Assembly: GCA_019022495.1 (NCBI GenBank)
Contig: JAFEKR010000020.1
Location: 682,001 to 746,000, forward strand
Length of the DNA stretch: 64,000 bases
Source: Epichloe hybrida
Lineage: Eukaryota > Ascomycota > Sordariomycetes > Hypocreales > Clavicipitaceae
Direction of reading: 5' to 3'
The notes beneath the pieces were generated by a model that had not been told where the DNA came from, searched no databases, and saw only the letters and a list, made by a program, of their open reading frames with translations. Of this stretch, positions 21,433 through 34,454 are shown in pieces. Both the position numbers and the translations under genes were made by a program. Each line of letters opens with the position of its first letter. The first letter of the stretch is position 1.

Positions 21433-23436
21433 AATGCGAAACAGCAGGAAACTCTGGACGACATCATATAAACTACACAGAACTCAATATATCGGCTTTG
21501 AAAATTAGGTGTGTCACAAGATGGGTTGAGTCACACGCGCACAAGTCGAATGACGGCAAGCAAGCCAATTTAGATAATACTCAAATCAGTCTTCGAAGCC
21601 GCGAACGGAGTGTCTGCGGATGTCTTGCGTTGAGGAAGCAGCAACAACTTTCTACTGTTAAAATTGCTCTTGGAGAACATCAAGAGCCCAGCCGACGAAG
21701 AGCTGGACTGTCTGCCGTGTACTGAGAAGAAACAGGTAGCAATAAGGAGGTCTAGCACCAAAGCACCAACGACAGCCAGATGTGCCAGAAGATAGACGAG
21801 ATAAGATCGAGACCATCAAAGAAGGCTGTGATGAGAGACGAAGATAACGGAGCGAGAATCAGGGTCCTCACTCCCGAGGATGGTGGGACGAGTCATAAAA
21901 GGCAACCAGGAGCATGTCAAGGATTAGACATGATTCAAAAACATAGTCTCACACTAAGTTCAGGCCAAAGGCCATGCAAACGTCCATCTCAATAAAAGCT
22001 GAGTAAATCTACGGATGTCGAGCGACAGAGCTTAAGCGGTAGAAGAGCTAGATTCCTGTCAATGTCCGGTTCAAAGTAAGGTGCACTTCCACCGCCTGAG
22101 AAAGCATATAGAATATGATTCAGAACATGCTTGCCATGAGCCTCATGTCTAGAGCCACAGAAGTGTGACCGAATGGATGTGAAGCCCATCAAGCAGACCC
22201 GGGGACAGTAAAACAGGAACGGAGCGGGGTTGAGACGCGGCCGAGGACACTTTCAACGGTCAGTTGGTGGCTGTAGGTGATAACTCATGAGAAAATACCC
22301 ATGTTTCTGAGTGGTGTGCTCTGTAATGCAGTGACAGTGCAAGCCACCGCAGGAATCACCATCCATCTTGATCTACCGGCACCAAGTTGTTGGGGTGAGT
22401 TCAAGTGGTACTCGTAGGGGGAGGCTCTGCCAACGAGTATTTGAGGGGCCCAACACCGTGCTAGTTATCTCATGTCTAGCCCTCATAACTCCACTAAACT
22501 TGAAGATCGAGATCACTGCAGCTTCGTTGTACAATGCCAGCCACCCCTGAAGCAACCCAATTCACGCGCCAAGGGGCTCAAAAAGTCACCTATAGAGTGA
22601 CTGAACAACGTACCATCATTCACAGTCAACCAGGAAGTTAGTTAAGGCATGTTCCACAACGTATATAGACGCTGACGTGTTCGCATTAGAGAAAGAGCCC
22701 AACAAGCCACCTAAAGGTGTCAGACACACCGGGACAGAGCGATCGCCCTCAATGGTATGGCTCTCCGCAGCAGATAGGATTTTGGAGCTTCCTGCTTGGC
22801 GTCCAGGACGAGAAATTAGATTCTACAGTACGAAATACTAGCCAGCAATGTTCCTGTGATATTGATTACTCCATACATACAGCTGGATAAAGCCCCCGAA
22901 GGATGGCGAGAGTACCCAAGTCGAAATAAGTCAAGGCCAAGGTACGTGAGGTGGTAAATGTAGTAGCAGCAGCAACTAAAGCCGTTAGTAGTGCAAGTCC
23001 CCCGCCATCGCGTCCCTATCTACTCGTTAGTCGCAATGGGAGATTGGCCTTCTCCTAACGTGGATGCCAATGCGACATGGGATTCTGGGAGAATGCAAAT
23101 GTGTTCGCCATCGAATCGAACGCGCACGCCCGGATGCCATTGGATTCACTTCGACCCTTTGCACGAACCGTGACACTTTTGTTGTCTCGTGGCTATAATT
23201 TTTCCTTGTTATACTGTAACACCTTCGGGACTTTGCCGTTCTTTTATTCATTCGCAGGCCTGTTGATGGAGCTTTATAGCACCTTTGCCTTCTTACACTC
23301 TGTTCTGTATAAGAACTATAAATAGGTAAGGTTGTTGTTTTGTCCTCGTCTCATGGCTATTTAGTCTCTAAGTCTGGGACAGCCACGAAAGCCGTAGTCT
23401 TAATCATAACTCGTTCTATATAGCCAATAGGAGGAC
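21433..23436. other. Intergenic, no gene recognised
   Basis: About 2 kb between the kinase relic and the 3' end of the isocyanide synthase. Open frames are short and none carries a known motif. Confidence 0.55.
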
Positions 23437-25164
23437 CTACGATGCGCGTGCCGTTTTACTACAGCCCAGCGGCTGCTTCTCTTCATCAGCTCCAGGCGAC
23501 TTTTTGTTCCCATTCAGGTACGGCCGCTGACGGGGGACTTCCCTGAAGTAGCTCGGCCGGCCATCCTCCTCGACGAGCTCCAGCAACCGATCGGCCTTAA
23601 AGTCGCTCATGAGGGCGCTAAGCCACTCCCCCTCCGCCATCAATGCGACGCTGCAGTGCCACGGCGTAGTGAAGCCGCTATTGGTTTTGAGCAGACTGAT
23701 GGATATCTTGTGCTCTCCGGTTGACTGATGGATGCTGAGGCGTAGATGGTTTGGGAAGCGTGCTTTGACGGCTCCCGCAAAAGCCTAGTAACAAGGAATT
23801 CTGTTAGCCTCAAAGATCTGGTGGGCATCTAATACACAGCTTGAGTGGACTTAAAACTTACGTATCCCCGGACCAGCATCTGCTTGGCGAGATACTTGAC
23901 ATCCTTCCTGTACCTGACGCCACCCTTTGGTGCGCCGAAGATGTACTGCAGGTCCGACTTGAGGAAGCGGCTGTACCCCTTGTACGTCATGAGTGTGTCC
24001 GGATTCGTGGCAATCTCGTGGTCGATGTCGATGTCTCCGTCCCGGCCGTACACGTTGAACAGGGTTCGGCGGAAGTTGGTTGAGTTGGCAACGTACGTGA
24101 GCTCCCCAAGTTGATCGGGCAGGTTCTTCACTGCAACCAAATCCTGAAGACGGGAAAATGCGAGCTGAGAGAAGGCCTTGCGCTCGGCCATGGCCCGTAG
24201 CGCCAACCCATACCGCCAGGTCTCTTGGTCGGAAATGCCGAGCAAGTCTAGGTCACAAGTGAGAAGTGTCAGTGACGTGCCAGTAGCATGCGAGTTTCAC
24301 TTGTTTCAAGTGACTGTGCAGAGGATGCGACCTGAACGAACCGTTGTAAACTAGGCCGTCCGAGATGATTGTCAGCTCGGCGCCCGGCTCGTAGAATTGG
24401 CCAATTGTGGCACACATGGAGTTTAGTCTACCGAGTGCCAATTCCTCAGCTTTATCAGGGAGGGTACCCAGCACTTTTTCGACCTTGTTCGCCGACTTGA
24501 ACGGGAATGCTGGCAGACACATGTCCACCTTTTGCCATGCCCTGACGAAGCGTGAGATGACGGCTAGGAACTTGGGCCTGCCGGCGTTGTGTAGTTCCGC
24601 GGTGCTGTCGAACTTTTTAAGAGAGTATTCTAGAATGATGTCGAGGATTCTGTTGGATGTCTCTGAGACTTTAGTCTCGCTAGGGCCTTCCACGTTGTCA
24701 CATGTAGTGGGAGGCCCCGTCATCTCTGTCGGGACACTGGAGCTGGAGGATGTCGTCGACATAGTGTCGTCAAGTGAGACGTCTGATGCAGCTTTCGCGA
24801 CAGCCGGTGTCTGCAACTTCAGGACGTCGGATTTGGAGACACTGGCAGCGTCCGAAGACACATCTGTCGTGTTTGTCGCGGGCTCAGGCTTGACAAGACC
24901 AACAGTGTCGACCATTGCCTTGAATTCGCCCGTTGTAGTCTGGGTTGCTCTGGGTGCTTCCCCGTCGTCCTGTGCAGTTTCCAGTTTGTCCACAGTCTCA
25001 TTAACCGGTGGAGTCTGCCTCCTTTGAGTCCCGGCTATAGCGTCTGTAGATCTGGTGTAAACATACTCACGAAAGACCTCGGAGGGGTTCTGATTATCAT
25101 CATCGGTTGACATGACGACCGGTGTAACTCGATTAAGCATACTCGTGACAGGTACGGAAAGCAC
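23437..25164 (-). CDS. Isocyanide synthase (PvcA/Dit1 family), three exons
   Basis: Enzyme family that converts the amine of an amino acid such as tyrosine or tryptophan to an isonitrile using ribulose-5-phosphate, as in xanthocillin-type pathways. Exons 24342-25164, 23862-24247 and 23437-23784 join in frame to 518 residues. The introns are 24248-24341 (GTTCGT...TAG) and 23785-23861 (GTAAGT...TAG). Residues 1 to about 165 are a low-complexity Ser/Thr/Val-rich leader. The catalytic domain then has ILDIILEY, FPFKSANKVEKVLGTLPDKA, ELALGRLNSMC, ELTIISDGLVYNDLLG, TYKGYSRFLKSDL, LRLSIHQSTGEHKISISLL and TPWHCSVALM, all diagnostic. Starts at 25164 or 25113 are possible; the latter gives 501 residues. 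No tailoring gene (P450, oxygenase, transporter) is recognisable within the window, so it looks like a solitary or cluster-edge synthase at the border of the AT-rich block. Confidence 0.92.
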
Positions 25165-25559
25165 GTATGATACAAGAGCAAGTCAAAAATTGGCAAGGCA
25201 AAAACGTTTGGACGATGCAGCACTGAGAGTTTGTTGTGGAGTATCTTGATACTTATTGATGTCTGCGAGAAGAGCGATGGATATAATATACGTCCGGGGT
25301 CCTGTAACTGGTAATAGGCCGTCGTTCTGAACCCTGCGCAAAACAAATCATCTCCGGAATCCAGATTCCAGACTTAACAAACTGGCAAACTGCAAACTGC
25401 CTCAATCGTTTGGGGCTGTTAAGGCTTGGGGCTGGGCGCCGGGGGCTGCGTCTTGCAAGGGTGGTTGTCCTTACCTCAGCTGACGGGTCCGGCAACCCAC
25501 CCACCACAGGACTATTGCTTAATTAGGTAGGGACAACTAAACGCGCATCCGCCGCTTTT

Positions 25560-28490
25560 CCTATTTTATTATACGAACTTACGTACGGATGTCCGGGTCA
25601 AAAGTCGTGTCCCCTACACAAGACCCACTTATAATAGGGTCCTAGTACTTCTAAAGAATACGTGATTTTATACTAAAACTAATACTTTTTAAATACTTAT
25701 AATATAATATTTAGTTTGTAAATTAATTATCTTAAATTCTTATAAAATATAGTTTTACTTTCAATATGACCCACTTTTGTATATTTTTCTCCTTTAAGCT
25801 AAAATTATATAACTTAGTAAAAAGAGACTATACTAGGTTTTATATGTAACTTCTAAGACCCACTTTAGCCCTACTTCTTGTGAGAACAAAGGGGTGGCTA
25901 GGCAAGAGGTATAGGGGCGCTCGTATATTGACTGAAGCTTGCTAAGTCTAAGTATGTTATACGTGCAAGTTACTAACTTATAGCTAGTAGCTTGCTAGTA
26001 TTACGTAGACCTAGCCCTATAGCGTAGTGCACTAGTAAGGTACACCTATATTATAAGTAAGGCCTTATAAATATCCCCTTACTTATAGCTAGGCTTCTAA
26101 ATAGCTTTCCCTAGCCTTAATATAGTTATTTACTAACTAGCTAATAATAAAAATAATAATAAATAAATTAGTTAGCTTTATAATATAAATTCTATTATAA
26201 CTTATTATTATATTACTCCCTTTTTCTCCTTATAACTCTAGACTATTCTAATTAATTTTAATTAGACTTTATTTACCTTAAATTATTATATACCTATCCT
26301 TACTATTTTATTATAAAAGCTAATACTATTTACTTCTATAAGTACTCTTATATATATTACTTATATACTAGTTATACTAACTTTAAGAGGCACTTACTAA
26401 TTAAGGCTACCTTACTAAGGATTATATATAGTTTTCCTTATTCTTTACTTAGGAGTAATACTACTAAGGATAAGTAATTAAAGTATTATATCTAATATAA
26501 TAAGTATAGTAATACCTATAAGATAGTAAGTTACTTAGTATTCTATTACTATATACTTCTAACTTACTAACTTTTCTATACTAGGCTATAGTAATAATAG
26601 CTAGTAACTTTTCTAACCTTATAGTTATTTATAAGTAAGTATAAGCCCTTATAAGCACTACTATTTTTACCCTTAATAAAGAGAGTATTAGTGTTTTTTT
26701 AGAGAAGACTTACTATAGCTTTACTAAGTATATTCTTAACTTAGTTATAGGATTTAACTATATAAATACTATATACTATATTACCTTTAGGTTAACTAGT
26801 GCTATAAAGGTATATTAAGTCTATTAAATCCTAACCTAATTACTTATTATTTACTAACCTTTCTATATAAGCTACCTTTATTTCTTACTAAAGCTATCTA
26901 GTTTCTTAGTAATAGTTATAAGTTACCTTAGTAGCTATAGCCTTATTTCCTTCTTTTCTAGTTTACCCTTAGTGTTGATTCCTTCGGATCTTCATCGGTT
27001 CAATCGTGGCCAAAGACCGGACCAATTGTGGGTCCGGCGCGATGCACGCGATATGATTAGCTACATTAATTCGCCACCCCCTTTTATACCCTATATACGG
27101 ATTTCGCTTACTTTTCTAGCATCTAGACTTTCCCTCTCTTCTCTCTCTTTCCTAGCTAACTAACAAACTATTATTAACTTTAATTTATACGGGATTTATT
27201 ACCTACGTAGGACCTTAGTGTATTTAACACTAATTAGTAGTTAACTTTATAACTATAGATAAGCTAGGTATTATAAGAAGAGACATTTCTACAGACACTA
27301 CTACCACTACCCCTTATTATACCGTAATAGTTATTATAGTAGAGAGGCATAACTATATAAGTATACTAAAGGAAAAGACTAGAATCCTAGTTATAGGCTT
27401 GTTAGGCTTCTAAGGAATTAATCTATTAACCCTTAGGCTTAGGGATATAACTTTGTTATATCTATCTAGGATATTATTATTAATTATTAATTTTATTGTC
27501 TATTACAAGAAAACTAACCAAACAACCGAATCTATTACTATAAGGCATTTATTTCAAACCTAACGTTAAATAACCTTAGCTAAGCTAGCTAATATATCTA
27601 TAACTTCTCTATAAATATTCCCTTTATCTAATAGACCTTTAATCTCTCCCTATAAGCATCCACTACTTATTTTTTACCCCCTTTATTATTAGTGCTATTC
27701 GCCCTATACCTATTAGCAAGAAAGAGAGATTACCTCCTTCCCTTCTTTTCATAAAAAACAGGAAGTGGCAATTCCTGTTATTCCCTTGTTACTTTTTCTA
27801 TTATTTTCTAGTTACTTTTAGAACTTATATTGCTTTCTTTATCTCTATTAATTTATTCTTATTACTACTTTTACTACTTCTACTACTTTTTCTTTTATTT
27901 TTCCTGTTTTTATAATCTTCTAATTTTATTAGAGTAATAACGCTCCTAAAATACGAAAGAAAAACCTTATAATAGTAATAGGCAAACATAGGAGCTTAAT
28001 TAGTAGTAAAAACAATAAATTAGTAACATTCCTTTTATAGTTAAAGATAGCAAAGGAATCTAGACCTTCTATAAGAGTAAAGGCTACTAGTAATAGTAAG
28101 GCTCTAACTATTACCCCTAAAAGACCCTAAGAGCATAAATTACCCCTATGCCTTTAATAGCTTACTTATGACTTCTTGCATAACTAGAAAGAATCTATTA
28201 AGCTAGATCTAGATATAGCTACATAGCTTAAGCTTAATAACTAAATTATAAGATTTATTAACCTTAGTAAGCATTAAGGATAGAGAGATAATAACCTATA
28301 GGAATTATTCTAAGAAGACTTTAAAGGCTAGTCTAAAGACACCTTTAAAAGGGTATCTAAGGATATTATTAAAGAATTACATAATTCTTTATAAGATTAC
28401 GGCGTCCTTATTAGGCAAGGCCTAGGATATTTAATCCTAGTATTGCTTAAGGAAGTGCTTTATTAAACCTTAATGCCCCTTTAGTTATAG
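25560..28490. repeat. AT-rich RIP-affected block, left part
   Basis: Base composition changes abruptly near 25550. From here TpA is very frequent and CpA/TpG rare, as expected from C-to-T mutation of repeats by RIP. No domain can be read. A hairpin AACAGGAA...TTCCTGTT lies near 27758-27780. The left part is probably old transposon sequence; I could not assign its class. Confidence 0.8.
26973..27212. repeat. Less mutated insert, possible solo LTR
   Basis: A 240-bp segment starting TGTTGATTCC, part of it with normal GC, interrupts the AT-rich block. CCTTAG precedes it (26967-26972) and follows it (27213-27218), which could be a target duplication. The right end lacks the CA expected of an LTR, so the assignment is tentative. 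Confidence 0.35.
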
Positions 28491-28628
28491 ATCCTCCGCC
28501 CAAACAACCTGGGATAAGATTGGTGGTGTCAAAAGTAACCCGGAATTTTCAACGTCTTTTCTCAGCTGTATTTTGGTGGTGTAAATCCAATTTTGACATT
28601 TCTATTTAATTATTCGCAGCCATTGACC

Positions 28629-29517
28629 ATGCCGGGCCTCGTAAACACAGCCGAGGCTGAGCTCTTTCATACTTACCAAGATGGTGTGGACTCGCCGACT
28701 CTCACGGGCGGCAGCACCCGCCTTCCGATTCCTCTGCACCAAGATGGCGGCCCCTTGGAAACTCTGGTGGACGCCTATTTACACCATGAGCCTCTTGTCG
28801 GCCTTCCAGAAAACATAGCCGTCGACGGAGTGAAGAAGGAATTTGGCCCGTTCATCACGGCACGCCGGGCCGCCATCAGATATTGCCTGTCTGTCGGCCT
28901 GTCGCCAACTGCCTTTCCCCAAACATACTTGAAAGTCGACAAGACGCAGGCCACGCTCGTCGCACAACTATACGAAGAGATGACGCCCACGCCCGACGAT
29001 GCATTGACGCAGGCGGCGTACCGCGCCCTGGCGAATGAGTCGCTCGCGCAATGGCAAATCATCAAGGCTACGGGACTCCATGTTGAGTTCAGCCCGACGA
29101 GCCGGGGAGAGCCAGACCCGTACTCCAACCCGCGACGTCTCATCCAGGACGTGGTCGAGAATAATCATCTCTTTGTCACCGAATCCCGGTCTGCATATGG
29201 CAGCGAATCCTTCAAGCCTGATGACTCCAACCCCATGCTGGACCAAGTGCCACATGAGCGCATCTCTGGTCAAGTGCCGCTTGTCAATGACATTTTCCGC
29301 ATCGTGCACGATTACTTCGGTCACGCCCGCGAGGGCCTCGGCTTCCGCGCCGAGGGCGAGTACAATACCTGGAGGGGCCATGACCATGGAGCTGTTGGTT
29401 CAGAATTATTGGATCAACTACGGACCGTACGGGGAGCTCAACCGAAACGCGAACGTGTATGAGACGAGGTACCCGCGGCAAAGACTGGGACTGTTGCCCG
29501 AGTGGGTGTGTGAATAG
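28629..29517 (+). pseudogene. Phage/bacterial-like protein with internal deletion
   Basis: The gene lies in a balanced-composition island (about 28.5-29.9 kb) surrounded by AT-rich RIP sequence. From ATG 28629 the frame encodes 277 residues to a stop at 29460-29462. Blocks are LAQWQIIKATGLHVEF, DPYSNPRRLIQDVVENNHLF, NPMLDQ, VNDIFRIVHDYFGHAREGLG (residues 220-239) and GEYNTWRGH. I recall this block order from phage and bacterial proteins of unknown function, where a segment of about 15 residues and then a QNSWVNYGP-like block follow. Here the latter is read in the next frame from 29380 (ELLVQNYWINYGPYGELNRN, then RLGLLPEWVCE, stop at 29515-29517). A deletion of 3n+2 bases near 29379-29390, perhaps between ATGACC-like repeats, explains both. 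No intron boundaries fit. HDYFGH could bind metal; the function is not known. ATG 28593 is an alternative start. Confidence 0.6.
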
Positions 29518-29939
29518 AAGACGGAGGAGATGGGGGGAGTCACCGTGTCCAAAGGAGAAAGGGATACCAATGACTTGATCTGTAGTCAGCGAAAAAAAAA
29601 AAACAAATAGCAGGAGGATCAATTTTTTCTAGACAACGTAGACACTCATCATTGCATGAAACGGTCTCAGAATGAGCGCAAGACACACTCTGGCTTCCCG
29701 GCCCGCGGCTGGCGGTGCTGCCAAAGCAAACGATTGCGAGGAAAAGTCGGCCAGAAACGTTGCCTGTTTATGTTCTCCAAGGTATTGACCAATGGTCCAA
29801 CGCCATTCATCGCCTTTGACGTATGTACAGTGTATGTAGTCCCTCCTTGTTGGCGTCACGGGAAGAGAGCCGCACGCGTGGTAAGAAGAAAATGGGGACG
29901 ATATGTGTGGAATGATGCAGACGGAGGCAAAGAGTGATT
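29518..29939. other. 3' part of the GC-balanced island
   Basis: Balanced composition with overlapping short frames on both strands that match nothing known. It contains a run of A at about 29593-29604. Composition changes to AT-rich near 29940. Confidence 0.5.
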
Positions 29940-31079
29940 AGAAGAGAAGATAATAATGTAGAATTGCTATCTAAGAATTTAGAATCTAGAAGGGAAAAGG
30001 GAAGCTTATAAGCTTTAAATCTATAAGTAATAAATCTAGGTCTTTAAATAAAGCCTGCAATAAACTATAATATTAAATATAATATAGGAAGCTATATTAT
30101 TAAATAAAAAGGGGATAATAAGAGTAATGCCTAATATCTAAGGCTATAATATAAAGATATAAATATTCTTAACACTACCCTTAGTAGTATATCTAGCTAG
30201 TAATAAAAAAAAGAAAAAGAAAAGTAAAAAATTAAGGTTATTTATAAAGCTTTTAAAATATTTCCCTTTATAAAGTCCTTAGCCTTTATTATTTAAAGAA
30301 AGTAAATAAAATTACTATATTTAACATATTCTAAACCTTTTATAAATCTATTAGTAATTATTTATTTAGTGTTAATCTATTAAAGATAAAATTCCCCTTA
30401 ATAAGCTTTTTATATAATTTATTTATAGTATAAATTAATATAATAAGTGTATCCCTTATACTTCTTATTAAGGATATTAGCTTTTATATTCTAGCTATTT
30501 ATAAATAGTAATAATAAGTATAATTACTTAATCCTAAAGTTATTAAGAAGTTAAGTAACCTAGAGTATTAAGAGGCTAGTTAGTGTAAGGTTAATAAATT
30601 TAGCTTTTATAAAGCTAAGGGCTATAAGAGTTTATTTCTTTAACTACTAAAGGATATATTCTCTAATAAGGGTTATAATATGCCTTATAGTTAAATGTCT
30701 TATATTTAGGTTATTAGTAAGAGAGGTATTACTAAATCCCTTTACTTAAAGTATTAATTTAAGGTTTAAAGAACTATATTCTCTAAGAATAATTCCTAAA
30801 TTATTCACTTTTATAAGGTATTACTAAAGGTATTTCTTAAGATTTATATATACTTGCTTTAGTGTGAAATTTACACTATAAAGTTAATTAACTATAAATA
30901 TAATATTAGGTTATATAAATACTAAAAGCTAGTTAAAGCTTCCTATACGTTTTGCCTAGTTAAAGAGGTTATAGACTATATTAAGCTCTTTTTAGTTAGC
31001 TAGAATAATAGTCTTTAGAAGCTAGGGAACGTTTAAAGCGTTAAGGTTATTAATATTAAATTTCTTTATAATAGTTTAT
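29940..31079. repeat. AT-rich RIP-affected sequence, unclassified
   Basis: Strong TpA excess and many stops in all frames. No conserved domain could be recovered by eye. It forms the left flank into which the TRIM at 31080 and element A were inserted. Confidence 0.75.
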
Positions 31080-31650
31080 TGTCAGAACCTGAAGGTGTGT
31101 AGGTAAGCCATTGAACCAAAAGATTCACCAATACTAGCTCTTGCTCGCATTACACCTTACAATTAATTATCAAGCCACGCGTACGCGCGCGCGCACCTAA
31201 TAATTATCCCTTCCCTTATAAGGCTTGCCCTAAGCTAAGGGCCCTAGGCTAGCGGCTAGCAACGTAACCTTAGCTTAGATTAGGCCTAGTTATCCATGGC
31301 CTCTAAGATAATTAACTAATTATAAACCCCTAAGGCCTAGTATGCATAGTAGCTAGGCCTATATATCACCTAGTGCACGTAACCTTATATAGGTGTGCGC
31401 TTATACTTACCCTATAAGCCTAATATAAGCACCTAGCCTAGTAATTTAAACCTAGACTTATTATAGGAATTATAAGGACTTAAACCTAGGACTAGTATAC
31501 TAGAAGACCTATAAGAGCTAGTATTAATATTAGAACCTAAAGGTATGTAAGTAAGCTATTAAACCAAAAGATTTACTAATACTAGCTCTCGCTTGCATTA
31601 CACCTTATAATTGATTATCAAGCCACGCGTATGCGTGCGCGCACCTGACA
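31080..31650. mobile_element. TRIM-like element, copy 1
   Basis: Terminal direct repeats of about 110-120 bp begin TGTCAGAACCTGAAGG and end CACCTGACA, with no coding capacity between. The right repeat is more RIP-mutated than the left. It is the same family as 57332-57952. The flanks TTTAT and CTAAG do not match, so the insertion duplication is lost or the ends derive from recombination. Confidence 0.75.
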
Positions 31651-33031
31651 CTAAGTAGCTATGAGGTTATTTAATGTAAATATCTCCTTGCGCTTTAGCA
31701 TTAAGGAAGGCATTTATAATGTTATATTACTACTAATTATAATTAAAGGTAGTAATAAGTGTGTAAAACACTTGCAAAGAAACTAAGTATGTTACTACTA
31801 CATAAAGGTCCTTATTACTAAAGACCTCTAGATTCTAGTTTTCTTTTATAACCTATCTTACCTTTAGATAGGGGCAGAGTATTGTTTGTAGTGTAGTTAG
31901 TGTAGTTTTTAGGAAAAATTTGTATTTGTATTGTAGTTTTTTTTTATAGTTAGTATATTATAGTTTTTTTTTTATAGTGTAGTGTATTATAGTTTTTTTT
32001 CTCTTATAGTATAGTGTAGTTAGTGTAATTACTAACTACACTAACTACAAAAACTATAAATATAGTGTTAGTAAAAAAAAAGTGGGCCTTTTTATTATAT
32101 AAGGTTATTATATAGATTAAAAGAAGGCGAGTTATATAAAAGCTTTTATTATTACCTATTTTACCTAATTAGTTATATAATATCTAAAATTTACCTTTTT
32201 TTAAGGATTATACTATAACTAGGGTTATTTATAATATTATAACTTTTTAATAATATTATTATATTTATTACTTTATTTTACTAATTTAACTTTAAGAAAA
32301 ACTAACTTATTCTTTTATTTACTATTACTACTAATTATTTACTATTTCTATAATTTATTATTATTATTTTAATTAAAAATACCCTAAACTAATATAATAT
32401 AATTAGTTAATAAATCTAAATAAATAATAAGAAGTTAATAAAGTATATACTGAGTATTAATATATTATTAGTTATATAATAAAAACTTTAAAAAAGCTTA
32501 AACTATTTATTTACTATTTAAACTAATTAAATATTACTTTAAGCTTTATAATTCTAAAGCTTTAAGAAATTATATATAGTAACTTTATATATCTTATTAT
32601 AATAATATATAAAGAAAGAATATAATAGACTAATATTTATAATTTATTAATAGATAACTAATAGTATTATTTTAATTACCCTATATAGCTTAAATAAGCT
32701 ATAAAAAATAAGTTTAACTTATTTTTAAAAATAATACTAGGACTTAGTTTTATATAATATACTATACTTATTATAAAAGCTTTAATAACTTTTATAACCT
32801 TAATTACTATTATTACTATAATTACTATTATTTTACATTTATTATTATTTTAAAAAAACATAAAAGAGAAAATATTTTTATAATATTAATATTTTTAAAA
32901 ACCTTAAAATACTAAGTTATTAAAAACTATAGCTTTTACTATAGTAATTTACTTATAATTACTAGTATTTATATTTAAGTTACTTATTAGTTATTTATTT
33001 TTTATTAAACTTTAACACTAATAATATTATA

Positions 33032-33097
33032 AGTAATCTTAGTAATCTTAGTAATCTTAGTAATCTTAGTAATCTTAGTAATCTTAGTAATCTTAGT
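33032..33097 (+). repeat. 9-bp tandem repeat TAATCTTAG inside element A
   Basis: About seven copies of a 9-bp unit, followed by TAAGGTATAA copies. The same array occurs in C (about 54830-54895) and inverted in D (about 41250-41310), so it is a built-in part of this element family. Confidence 0.9.
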
Positions 33098-34454
33098 ATT
33101 ATAAGGTATAATAAGGTATAATAAGGTATAATAAGCTACTTATATTAAGTTTACTAGTAGTTCTTTTTAAAGTGTTTTTAAATAAGTAATAATAATAATT
33201 TATAGAAATAGTAAATAATATAATAAGAAGGTTTTTCTTTAAGTTATATTAGTGAAATAAAGCATTAAGTTAAATAGTATTATTAAAAAAAGTATAATAT
33301 TATATATAACCTTACTTAGTTATAATAAAATTATTAAAATAATATAATATTATAAATTCTATAACTAATTTAATAAAATAGGTAAGAATAAAAGCTTTTA
33401 TATAACTAGCTTTCTTTTAACCTTGATAATACTAATAACTAATAAAAAGTCTAATACTATATTTATAGTATTTGTAGTTAGTGTAGTTTAGGAAAAAAAA
33501 TTTGTAATATAATGTATTATAGTTTTTTTTTTTATAGTTAGTGTAATGTAGTTTTTTTTTCCTTATAGTTAGCAGAGTATTGTTTGTATTGTATTTATTG
33601 TATTTTTTCGGAAAAATTTGTATTTGTATTGTATTTGAAAAAAATTGTATTTATTATATTGTATTGTATTAAATACAAATTATTTTGTAGTGTAGTTAGT
33701 GTAGTAATTACACTAACTACAAACAATACAAATGTATTGTTAGGTAAAAGAAAAGTGGGACTTTTTATTAGCTAAGGTAATTATTAGGATTAAAAGAGAA
33801 TTAGTTAATAGAAACCTTTTATTATTAGCTATTTTATCTAATTAGTTATATAATTTATAATATTATATTATTTTAAACATTTTACTATAACTAGTGTTAT
33901 ATATAATATTATAACTTTTTAATAATACTATTATACTTATTACTTTATTTTACTAATATAACTTTAAGAAAAACCTTCTAATTATTTTATTTACTATTAT
34001 TAGGAATTATTTTATATTTCTTTTATTAATTTAATTAATTTAATTAATAAATACCCTAAACTAATATAATTAAATTAAATTAGAAATCTAAATAAATATC
34101 TATAAGTTAATAGACTATATACTTAGTACTTAAATATTATTATTAATAAAATAAGAACTTAAAAAAAGCTTAACCTATTTATTTACTATTTAAACTAATT
34201 AAATATTACTTTAAGCTTTATAATTCTAAAGCTTAAAGAAGTTATGTATAGTAACTTTATATATCTTATTATAATAATATATAAAGAAAGAATATAATAG
34301 AAAATATTTATAATATTTATAATATTTTAATGGATTCTTAATAGTATATTTTAGTTACCCTATATAGCTTAAATAAGCTATAGAAATAAGTTTAACTTAT
34401 TTTTAAAAATAAGAGTAAGACTAACTTTTATATAATATACTATACTTATTATAA

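Noticed and set aside
23829..23870. Stop after VRGY in the isocyanide synthase as a truncation
   Set aside because: GTAAGT follows directly and a TAG acceptor restores AFAGAVKARFP in frame, so it is an intron.
29629..29937. Open frames on both strands after the phage-like gene
   Set aside because: They overlap, lack known motifs and look like chance frames in balanced sequence.
31075..31655. Target duplication for TRIM copy 1
   Set aside because: TTTAT and CTAAG differ.
33584..33775. Small open frames in element ends (also near 38432 and 57303)
   Set aside because: They fall in terminal repeats, the Helitron relic antisense or a TRIM, with low-complexity translation.
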